Shown: piece by piece, positions 46,390 through 54,024 of the stretch
Layout of the letters: the number at the start of each line of letters is the position of its first letter
Position numbering within the stretch: position 1 is the stretch's first letter
NCBI RefSeq assembly: GCF_000986865.1
Contig: NZ_LAVS01000006.1
Span: 1-64,000, forward strand
Length of the DNA: 64,000 nt
Reading direction: 5' to 3'
Source of the DNA: Rheinheimera mesophila
Lineage (GTDB): Bacteria; Pseudomonadota; Gammaproteobacteria; Enterobacterales; Alteromonadaceae
The notes under the pieces: model-generated
Told to the model about the DNA's origin: nothing
What the model saw: only the letters and a program-made list of their open reading frames with translations
Databases searched by the model: none
Made by a program: the position numbers and the translations under genes

Positions 46390-46926
46390 ATGGCTCAGGA
46401 CTGGCAGCAGGCAGCAAAAGCAGAAAATTTTGTGATCAGCAGCTCACGTTTGTTGATCCGGCCTTTGGCTGAACAGGACCTGCAACTGTATCTGGACTTA
46501 TATACCAATACTGCGTCTATGGCTTTTGTTGGTGAGCCTTTGCTGCCTGAAAAAGCCAAACATAGCTTTCAGATAGCCTTAGGTCTTAATGCCAACACGC
46601 CTTTTAAACGATTATTTCTGACCATTGTTGCGTACGGACAAAGCGCAGGCTTATGTGCTATCAATCAATGGAACAGTGAAACTGCAGAAGTTGAAGTGGG
46701 TATTATGTTATTGCGCCCCTTGCATGGTAAGGGCTATGCAAAGGAAGCTTTGGCCGCACTCATTCAGCGGGTACAACATCAATTTCACGGTGCAGTGATC
46801 AAAGGTGATTTAGATCCTAAAAATAAAGCCGCAGTGCAGCTGGTCGTAAAAACCGGTTTTCAACCTGATTTAATCTGCCCCAGAACCTACTGGGTGAAAC
46901 ATAATGACGCTTTAATGTCATTCTGA
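46390..46926 (+). CDS. GNAT-family N-acetyltransferase
   Basis: This 178-residue protein resembles RimJ/RimL-type GNAT enzymes: SSRLLIRPLAEQDLQLYLDLY at the start, the acetyl-CoA loop MLLRPLHGKGYAKEAL (motif RPxHGKGYA) and DPKNKAAVQLVVKTGF. It starts 1 nt after the methyltransferase stop codon, so the two are coupled. In this context it could acetylate the peptide product, for example for self-protection or as a tailoring step, but a general role cannot be excluded. Confidence 0.85.
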   Translation: MAQDWQQAAKAENFVISSSRLLIRPLAEQDLQLYLDLYTNTASMAFVGEPLLPEKAKHSFQIALGLNANTPFKRLFLTIVAYGQSAGLCAINQWNSETAEVEVGIMLLRPLHGKGYAKEALAALIQRVQHQFHGAVIKGDLDPKNKAAVQLVVKTGFQPDLICPRTYWVKHNDALMSF

Positions 46927-47054
46927 TAAAAACTTCAATCAAGAACTGTTTTTGTTAGCTTGTGCTTTTAATTTTATCGCTTTAAAGTGGATTTGCGTGA
47001 GCCCTTCTGGTATCAGGCTTAGATTGGTGCTTTGTTTGCAGTTTGGGGGTTGTT

Positions 47055-47330
47055 ATGTCAAAAATCATCAGTTTGTTAGAGAAGATGGGCCAGAATGCTG
47101 AGTTTCGTTATGCCAACGCTGAGCAGTTAGCAACCTTAATGACGGACACGGATCCTGCGTTAATTGATGCAGTCATTGCGGGCGATCAAGCTCGTCTTGA
47201 GCATTTGTTAGGAGCCAGGACTAACGTAGTGTGTGGACTTCACCCTGCAGAAGAGCCGGAAGAAGAACCTCAGGATGAGCCTGAAGATCAGCCTGAAAAA
47301 GAGGTTAATTCTGTCCTGAAGGTTGGTTAG
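47055..47330 (+). CDS. putative split-borosin precursor peptide 2 (SonA-like)
   Basis: This 91-residue paralogue of the first precursor shares SLLEKMGQ(D/N)A, RYA, DPAL and AGDQ(R/A)(Q/R)LE, then LGA. A matching hydrophobic stretch NVVCGLHPA lies at residues 57-65. Cys60 aligns with Cys57 of precursor 1. The tail is much longer and strongly acidic with prolines (EEPEEEPQDEPEDQPEKE) before a hydrophobic end VNSVLKVG. ATG 47055 follows a G-rich ribosome binding site; a longer frame from 47043 is possible. It is separated by 128 nt from the acetyltransferase, which suggests its own promoter. A diguanylate-cyclase gene starts 2 nt after its stop. Confidence 0.72.
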   Translation: MSKIISLLEKMGQNAEFRYANAEQLATLMTDTDPALIDAVIAGDQARLEHLLGARTNVVCGLHPAEEPEEEPQDEPEDQPEKEVNSVLKVG

Positions 47331-47332
47331 TT

Positions 47333-49081
47333 TTGCTCGTCATTTTTGGCGATACAAGAAGATACAGTCGGCAGATATTCTGGCTGCCTGTATTTTTATT
47401 TGCGTTTATCTTGCCAACTTATCTGCAGGCGTCAGTAGAGCAGTTAACTCATCTCGATAAAATCAAGAGTTCAAAATTTGCAGAGTTCAGTGAAGGTATT
47501 GATGTTTTAGCGAAAAGCGGAACGCACTTATCACCTTTCGAAGCGGACTACCTGCAATTACTCAAGGCATATAAGCTCAGTTACCTTGGCGATATAGATC
47601 AAGCGCTATTGATATTACAGCCATTGACTGCAAACTCAGATCCGGCCATCTCTTTTCGGGCTAAAGCTTTATCAATTAATAGTCTTATTATTATCAGAAG
47701 GTATCTCGACGCATTTTTGTATTTTGAACAGTTGATCAATCAATTGCCCCAAGTACACCAGCCTATAGCCAGAGAGCATGGTTTAAGAGTCATAGCTATG
47801 ATGTATACCATGATTGAGCGTTATGACTTATCTGTTTCTTATCTGGACCAGCTTATAGCAGAGAACCCCAGTGAAAATTCAGTATGTGCAGCTTATCAAC
47901 TGCGACTTGAAGCCTGGTATTCCAGTGATCAGACAGAGTTGTTGAAGCGTGAGATAGACTCAGGTATCCAATACTGTGAAGACCATAATGAGCCTCTGTG
48001 GAGGCAACTTATTATGGTGACCAAGGCAAAATTATTATTTAAAGAAGGACTTTATGAGCAGAGTAAGCAGCTTTTACTTAAAGAACATAAAAAAGCTGCG
48101 GATACTAAATATCTGCGCTTAATCACAGAGTTCAATTATTTGTTGGCTGAGAGCTTCTTAATGCTGGGTGAGTTGGATAAGGCCAAAGCATACGCCAATC
48201 TGGTTGTCGCTGAGGCAGCGTCTTTTAAAAACTACTTTCCACTAGTCCACTCCTATCAGGTTTTGTATCGTGCCGCTAAACAAGAAAAAGACTACCAGCA
48301 GGCACTTGGTTATCATGAACAGTATACTGCTGCGTTCACAGCTTTTATGGATGATAAGTCGGCCCAACAGATGGCCTACCATACGGCCCACTCAGAGATT
48401 TTGGCGCAGAGTCAAAAAATTGCCTTACTGGACAAAGACAATCAACTGTTGCAGTACGAGCAAACCACACTGAAACATCAGGCTACCTTGAATAAACTAT
48501 TGATTATTGGTTTAGCTGTGTTGGTGTTAGGTTTTGCTGTGATGACCTATCGAAGTTTTATTGCCCGCCAGCGTTTTAAAGCTTTAGCAGAGTATGATGA
48601 TTTAACCGCTATCAGCAACAGATACCACTTTTCCACTTCAGCCAAAGGGGCTTTGGCTTTGTGTGAAAAAGGTCAGTTACCCGCGGCTCTTATTGTGTTT
48701 GACCTGGACCATTTTAAACAGATTAATGATCAGCATGGCCATGCTGCAGGCGATTGGGCTTTGCGCCAGACCGTGGATACCTGCCGTAATTTCATGCGCA
48801 ATAACGATGTGTTTGGCCGTATTGGTGGCGAAGAGTTTGCCATCTTATTACCAGGTTGTCAGAGCGATAAAGCGCATTTACTGGCGGAGATCTGCCGGGA
48901 TGCGATCAGTAATATTGATACCGCAGCTTCGGGTTATGACTTTAAATTAAGCGCCAGCTTTGGTGTCACGTCGGCAGAACTATCGGGTTATCACTTAACC
49001 AAACTGATTGAAGATGCCGATACCGCTATGTATCAGGCTAAACAACAAGGCCGGAATAAGGTCCAATTCTTTCAGGGCTGA
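47333..49081 (+). CDS. membrane diguanylate cyclase with periplasmic TPR-like region
   Basis: This 582-residue protein has an N-terminal signal anchor (about 14-33) and an all-helical TPR-like region of about 340 residues, a possible peptide- or ligand-binding sensor. A second membrane helix follows at about 386-405 (LLIIGLAVLVLGFAV), then a GGDEF domain with IGGEEFAILL, DLDHFKQIND and an apparently intact active site. No RxxD inhibitory site is seen. It should make c-di-GMP in response to something outside the cytoplasm. The TTG start lies 2 nt after the stop of precursor 2, with AAGG inside that gene. Co-expression with the peptide genes is therefore likely. Confidence 0.88.
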   Translation: MLVIFGDTRRYSRQIFWLPVFLFAFILPTYLQASVEQLTHLDKIKSSKFAEFSEGIDVLAKSGTHLSPFEADYLQLLKAYKLSYLGDIDQALLILQPLTANSDPAISFRAKALSINSLIIIRRYLDAFLYFEQLINQLPQVHQPIAREHGLRVIAMMYTMIERYDLSVSYLDQLIAENPSENSVCAAYQLRLEAWYSSDQTELLKREIDSGIQYCEDHNEPLWRQLIMVTKAKLLFKEGLYEQSKQLLLKEHKKAADTKYLRLITEFNYLLAESFLMLGELDKAKAYANLVVAEAASFKNYFPLVHSYQVLYRAAKQEKDYQQALGYHEQYTAAFTAFMDDKSAQQMAYHTAHSEILAQSQKIALLDKDNQLLQYEQTTLKHQATLNKLLIIGLAVLVLGFAVMTYRSFIARQRFKALAEYDDLTAISNRYHFSTSAKGALALCEKGQLPAALIVFDLDHFKQINDQHGHAAGDWALRQTVDTCRNFMRNNDVFGRIGGEEFAILLPGCQSDKAHLLAEICRDAISNIDTAASGYDFKLSASFGVTSAELSGYHLTKLIEDADTAMYQAKQQGRNKVQFFQG

Positions 49082-49151
49082 TTGCTCAGCCCTGTTGAAT
49101 TTTTAACTGGTTTTGCTGTCAGACACTCCGGTTGATCATCGGAGTTCCGCT

Positions 49152-49823
49152 TTGAAAATATGGATATTTTCTATTGTTGTTCATGCCTTGTTGCTGTGGG
49201 CTCTGACTCTGGTCCTTATTCCTGTACCTGAAAAACCTGCCAGCTCTGCTGTTATTCAAACCTATAGCTATACAGCAGTTCGTGAAAAGCCAATTAGTGA
49301 GTCGCAGGTTGCCGCAGCGCCGGTTCGTCACAATGACACAGCAAAGCCTGTTGTTCAGAGTACCGAAAAACGCTCTTCTGCCAGTCGTAAAGCCAGCAAA
49401 TCCGCGAAGGTGAGTCGATCTGAACAAGGGGTTGTAAGCGCTGATCCGGTCGTCAATTCACAGCCGATGGCTACAGCACCAGCTCCGGCTAAACAAAATA
49501 GCTCCTTAGCAGAGCGCGCTTTAGCTGCTGTCTCTGCTAACACCTCAGAGCCGATAAGACAACGCCACGACCAATCTGAGCTTGTGATCAGCTCCGGTAG
49601 CAGTGTAGAGGGAGAGCTTGCTCCTGCCATGTTAAAAACAGTAAAAACCTATGCAGATGGCTCAGAACTGGTCAAAGGGGTGCATGGCTGCTGGAAAATT
49701 CCGCCTGTGGAATCCCGCACAGGGGCAACCTGGATGACAACCAGTACCCCTTGTGAAACCGACACTACAGCAGAGCAAATCAACGATATTTTGCAGAAAC
49801 GCCGCACTTACGCTAATGATTAG
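49152..49823 (+). CDS. TonB-like membrane-anchored protein of unknown function
   Basis: From TTG 49152 (GGAG 7 nt upstream) this is a 223-residue protein with a single N-terminal helix. That helix contains Ser7-x3-His11 in MKIWIFSIVVHALLLW, the Ser/His pair typical of TonB transmembrane segments. A Pro/Ala/Lys/Ser-rich low-complexity linker follows (about 40-140). A small C-terminal domain (GSELVKGVHGCWKIPPVESRTGATWMTT, two Cys) is not the canonical TonB fold as far as I can see. It may span the periplasm and couple to an ExbB/ExbD-like motor. Its last 4 nt overlap the convergent barA stop. Confidence 0.65.
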   Translation: MKIWIFSIVVHALLLWALTLVLIPVPEKPASSAVIQTYSYTAVREKPISESQVAAAPVRHNDTAKPVVQSTEKRSSASRKASKSAKVSRSEQGVVSADPVVNSQPMATAPAPAKQNSSLAERALAAVSANTSEPIRQRHDQSELVISSGSSVEGELAPAMLKTVKTYADGSELVKGVHGCWKIPPVESRTGATWMTTSTPCETDTTAEQINDILQKRRTYAND

Positions 49824-52594
49824 CCTGATACTTGGGTTGGTACTGGCTCTGTCAGCAGTGGCGGCCAGTTTTTGGCATCCTGCAATAAAGCGTGGATCCT
49901 GTCTTGCAGTTCAAACAACTCAGGCTCCAGTTGTTCGGTTTTTTTACCTTTTTTCAGTTCAGTTTCAATCAGTTCTGTCAGTTGTTTCAGGACGGGCAGT
50001 CCGGTATAACAACTAGCACCATGCAGTTTATGGATATGTTGCAGCAGTTGTTCCGCGTCCTGTTGTTGCATCGCCTGCTGAATAAGCTGCAGGCTGTCGG
50101 GTAAAGACTGCACCAGCATCCATAACATTTCTTTGGCTAAATCCAGTTTGCCGCCCGCTCTTTGTAAAGCCAGAGTCCAATCCAGTTGTTTGCTTTGTGG
50201 TAGCTGATTTTCGCTGACAGAGGCTGCTAAAGCCTGTTGGAAATCAGGGCAACATTCGCGCAAGGTGTAATGCAGCAGTTTTTCATCCAAAGGTTTGGTT
50301 AAAAACTCACAAAAACCTAAGGCTAAAAGTCGCTCGCGTTCACCCTCTAACGCATGTGCGGTCACAGCAATAATAGGCGTGGCCTCGTTCAGCGAACTCT
50401 GCTGAATACGCTGACAGGCCTGAATACCGTCCATCACAGGCATATTAATATCCATAAAAATCAGATCGTAATGCTGCTGGTTGGCCTTTTGCCAGGCCTC
50501 GGCCCCGTTACGGGCTGAATCGACCTGTTCCACCATTTCACTCAGCAAGGTGTTGATCAGCTTTAAGTTGGCCTCGTTATCATCCACCGACAATACCCGT
50601 AGACGAGCTTTGGGTTTGTCCTGTAAGGGGTTTTGCTCAGGGAAATCCAAATAAGGCTGCGCCAAAGTCATTGCCAGTTTGCGGTAATGCGCAGGTTTGG
50701 ATAACACTGCTTTGGCACCAGAGGCCTGCAGCACTTCCCGTAAGTTAGGCGACAGGGTATTGACCAGCAAATACAACTGTTCGCTGTGCAATTGCAGTTG
50801 CTGCAGTAGTTCGATCACCTGATTCACCTGATTCAGTGAAATAGAGCGGCCAATCAGCGCCATATCAATCTGAGGTTGCAACGCCAGCGTTTGGTTCAAC
50901 TGGCTCATATTGCTACAACTGATAATGTTCAGTCCCCACTGATCCAATTGAGCCAGCATGGCTTCGCGGGAATACTGCTGGGGTTCAAAATACAAAATCG
51001 TTTTGTGTTTCAACTCTGCCAAAGGCAAGGGTTCAGCGATGGACAAATGATGGCGTTTGCACAGCAAGGTAAACCAGAAGGTTGAACCTTCACCCGCTTT
51101 ACTGTCAAAGCCAATTTTACCGCCCATGGCTGTGACCAGACGCTGTGAAATCACTAAACCTAAGCCTGTGCCACCATAACGGCGGCCAATACTGTTGTCA
51201 GCCTGACTAAAACCGCCGAACAAACTTTTTTGCTGCTCTTCAGAAATACCTATGCCGGTATCCTGCACCGAAAAACGCAGTTGCCATTGCTCATCTGGCA
51301 TAGGCCGGCCGCTAACGCGGATCACTACACTGCCTTGTTCAGTGAATTTAATCGCATTACCGGCAATATTGGTCAGGATCTGATTAATCCGCATCGGGTC
51401 GGCAATTAAATCGTCAGGACAACTGTTGTCGATTAATAAAACCAGTTCCAGTTGTTTATCAAAAGCGTTCGACGCCAATAACTCCACTGCGTCGTGCAGT
51501 AAATCACGTAACGAAAATGGCTCAGGGTTAATCGGCATCCGGCCTTCCTCCAGCCTGGCGTAGTCCAATACGTCGTTGACCAGACTGAGTAAGCTATTGG
51601 CCGACTTTTGAATAGTGGCCAGATAATCCTGCTGGTTATGAGTCAGGTTGGTTTTGAGGAGCTGCCGGGCAAAACCGATAACGGCATTCAGCGGTGTACG
51701 TAATTCGTGGGACATTTTAGCGAGGAAGTCAGATTTGCTGCGGTTATCTTCCATCGCTTTTTTGCGCGACAGATCCAGCTCAATGTTTTGCATTTCCAGC
51801 TGTTCCATACTTTGTTGCAAGTCGCTGGTGGCCTGCTCAATACTTTGCTGCATCTCTTCGTCATGGCTTTTCAGCGCAGTGGCCAGCGCATTGATCCCGG
51901 CACGCAATTGCTCTAATTCACCTAAAAAAGGCTGTTGGAGCTGGCTTTGATACTGGCCTTCCCTTAACTGATCGATCACATCGCCCATCTGCTGCAAAGG
52001 ATGGCTGACCTTCTTAATCAGGCGCAAACTAAAGTACACACAGGCCGCCAGCCCAAGTAAAATAATCAGCAGGCTGCTCAGCAGTGAGGTTTGCTGCGCC
52101 AGCATCACTTTGTCTTTTGCCACTTGCACCGAGATATAGCCCAAGGGTTGGTCAGCCGGTGCTGCGCTAAAGTCGGCCTGCTCAGGCAGGATAGGCGTGC
52201 GGATCACCAGCCAGTTGCCCAGGTCCGTAATAGTACTTTGCTGTGGAATGGCCGTGTCGGGCTGATACTTCAGCATGGCAAAGTCTTTGTGATAGTTGGT
52301 GGTGACAAAAAGCTCGTGGTCGGCATTAAAAATAGCGATACTTTTCACCAGCGCTGAGTTCTTTCTGTGGCTGACATCCAGCAAACGTTTGACGTCTTGT
52401 CTGCTGTTATGTAACAAGGCATGCTCACTGGCTATCGCCAAAGGGACGGCAATGTTTTCCGCCTGTTCTTCCAGATACTGAGCCAAATCATGATAGCGGG
52501 CATAGCTAAAATAACCCCCAAGGCATAAACTGACCAGCAGGGTCGGCACCAGGGTGGTCAATAAGACCCAATCTCTTAAACCAATTTTCGTCAT
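49820..52594 (-). CDS. barA: hybrid sensor histidine kinase BarA
   Basis: This 924-residue protein follows the BarA plan: membrane helices near 10-30 and 170-190 bound a periplasmic sensor. A HAMP/coiled coil, histidine kinase with H296 in MSHELRTPLNAVIGF, ATPase motifs (GNAIKF, DTGIGIS, GTGLGL), a degenerate receiver, a full receiver with D715 in FMDINMPVMDG, and an HPt domain (HIHKLHGA) follow. BarA phosphorylates UvrY/GacA and controls Csr small RNAs. It is divergent from rlmD-relA, as in E. coli. ATG 52594 matches the family N-terminus; a longer frame begins at 52642. Confidence 0.95.
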   Translation of the reverse strand: MTKIGLRDWVLLTTLVPTLLVSLCLGGYFSYARYHDLAQYLEEQAENIAVPLAIASEHALLHNSRQDVKRLLDVSHRKNSALVKSIAIFNADHELFVTTNYHKDFAMLKYQPDTAIPQQSTITDLGNWLVIRTPILPEQADFSAAPADQPLGYISVQVAKDKVMLAQQTSLLSSLLIILLGLAACVYFSLRLIKKVSHPLQQMGDVIDQLREGQYQSQLQQPFLGELEQLRAGINALATALKSHDEEMQQSIEQATSDLQQSMEQLEMQNIELDLSRKKAMEDNRSKSDFLAKMSHELRTPLNAVIGFARQLLKTNLTHNQQDYLATIQKSANSLLSLVNDVLDYARLEEGRMPINPEPFSLRDLLHDAVELLASNAFDKQLELVLLIDNSCPDDLIADPMRINQILTNIAGNAIKFTEQGSVVIRVSGRPMPDEQWQLRFSVQDTGIGISEEQQKSLFGGFSQADNSIGRRYGGTGLGLVISQRLVTAMGGKIGFDSKAGEGSTFWFTLLCKRHHLSIAEPLPLAELKHKTILYFEPQQYSREAMLAQLDQWGLNIISCSNMSQLNQTLALQPQIDMALIGRSISLNQVNQVIELLQQLQLHSEQLYLLVNTLSPNLREVLQASGAKAVLSKPAHYRKLAMTLAQPYLDFPEQNPLQDKPKARLRVLSVDDNEANLKLINTLLSEMVEQVDSARNGAEAWQKANQQHYDLIFMDINMPVMDGIQACQRIQQSSLNEATPIIAVTAHALEGERERLLALGFCEFLTKPLDEKLLHYTLRECCPDFQQALAASVSENQLPQSKQLDWTLALQRAGGKLDLAKEMLWMLVQSLPDSLQLIQQAMQQQDAEQLLQHIHKLHGASCYTGLPVLKQLTELIETELKKGKKTEQLEPELFELQDRIHALLQDAKNWPPLLTEPVPTQVSG

Positions 52595-52680
52595 CTGTCG
52601 CGCTGCTTGATAGAATAGTCCGGAGCGAATTGATAATGACACAAGGCTTACAAAAAGCCCACCACAGGTACTAAGTCCAG

Positions 52681-54021
52681 ATGGTCAAAATTTATCAGGC
52701 TGCCAAAGGCACCAGAGATAAACCTCAACAGTTAAAGCAAATCGAAGTACAGATCGAACGTCTGGATCACGAAGCTCAGGGCATAGGCTTTGAGCAAAAG
52801 CGTATAGTTTTTGTCAGCGGCGCTTTGCCCGGCGAACGGGTCAAAGTACAACTGACTGAACAAAAAGACAAATCGGCCAAAGGTAAGGTGGTCAAAGTAC
52901 TACAGGCCTCGCCGCTGCGTCAGACTCCGGCCTGCAAACATTTTGCTGACTGCGGTGGTTGTCAGTTGCAGTATTTATCGGCAGAACATCAACTGGAGCT
53001 GAAGCAACAAGGTGTGGATCAATTAATCCGCCATCAGACGGGTTTAACTTCATTGCCCTGGCAAACCCCGCTAAAAAGTGCGGGCGAAGGCTACAGGCGT
53101 AAAGCCCGTATTGGTGTTTGGTTTGATAAAAAAACGCAGCAATTTACTGTAGGTTTTCGCAAAGCCAACGACAAAGTTATTACCTCTGTTGAGCACTGTC
53201 TGGTGCTAAGCCCCGCTTTAGCCCGGATTTTTAATGTGCTGCAGCAGCAACTGCCAACACTGCAGCAAGGCGCTGCTATTACTCATGTTGAAGCGCTGGA
53301 CGCTGATGGTCAGGTGTATTTCATAGTGCGGCATATCAAAGCTTTGCCACTGTCCGATCAACAAGCTTTGATTAAGGCTTGGCCCGAAGCGGTATGGATA
53401 GGTGAAGCAGAACCTGAACTTTATCAGTATTGGCAAGTCGGAACTGCAGAACCCAGCTATGCTTTGCCAGCTTTGGGTTTAACATTGCAGTTCTCTGCCG
53501 CTGATTTTATTCAGGTCAATCAGAGTATGAATCAGCAAATGGTGCAACAGGCACTGGATTGGCTCAATCCGCAACCTGATGAGCACGTATTGGAGTTGTA
53601 TTGTGGTATAGGGAATTTTAGTCTGGCGTTGGCGCAACGCGCCAAATCGGTGCATGGTCTGGAAGGCGTCACTGCTATGGTGCAACGAGCGCAGGCCAAT
53701 GCAGCACTCAATGACCTGAGCAACCTGAGTTTTAGTCAGGCCGACCTGCATTTAGCCTGGCCTAAAGCCGACTGGAATCAGCCAAAGTACCAAAAAGTAC
53801 TGCTCGACCCGGCCCGTGCTGGGGCTGTGGGGGCAATAGCGCAAATAGCGGGCTTAAGTCCGGCACAGATATTGTACGTATCTTGTAATTCGCTTACTTT
53901 TGCCCAGGATGCAAAAGTTTTACTGGCTTGTGGCTATCAGCTGGATAAAATCAGTGCGATGGATATGTTTCCACAAACCAGCCATCTGGAGTTGATGGCG
54001 TTGTTTCACAGGAGAAAGTAA
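52681..54021 (+). CDS. rlmD: 23S rRNA (uracil-1939-C5)-methyltransferase RlmD
   Basis: This 446-residue protein has an N-terminal TRAM domain. Its [4Fe-4S] ligands are Cys85, Cys91, Cys94 and Cys173. The SAM domain has LELYCGIGNFSLALA, and the catalytic Cys402 lies in YVSCNS with DPARAGA upstream. RlmD methylates U1939 of 23S rRNA. It precedes relA by 3 nt, as in E. coli. Confidence 0.97.
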   Translation: MVKIYQAAKGTRDKPQQLKQIEVQIERLDHEAQGIGFEQKRIVFVSGALPGERVKVQLTEQKDKSAKGKVVKVLQASPLRQTPACKHFADCGGCQLQYLSAEHQLELKQQGVDQLIRHQTGLTSLPWQTPLKSAGEGYRRKARIGVWFDKKTQQFTVGFRKANDKVITSVEHCLVLSPALARIFNVLQQQLPTLQQGAAITHVEALDADGQVYFIVRHIKALPLSDQQALIKAWPEAVWIGEAEPELYQYWQVGTAEPSYALPALGLTLQFSAADFIQVNQSMNQQMVQQALDWLNPQPDEHVLELYCGIGNFSLALAQRAKSVHGLEGVTAMVQRAQANAALNDLSNLSFSQADLHLAWPKADWNQPKYQKVLLDPARAGAVGAIAQIAGLSPAQILYVSCNSLTFAQDAKVLLACGYQLDKISAMDMFPQTSHLELMALFHRRK

Positions 54022-54024
54022 CGA

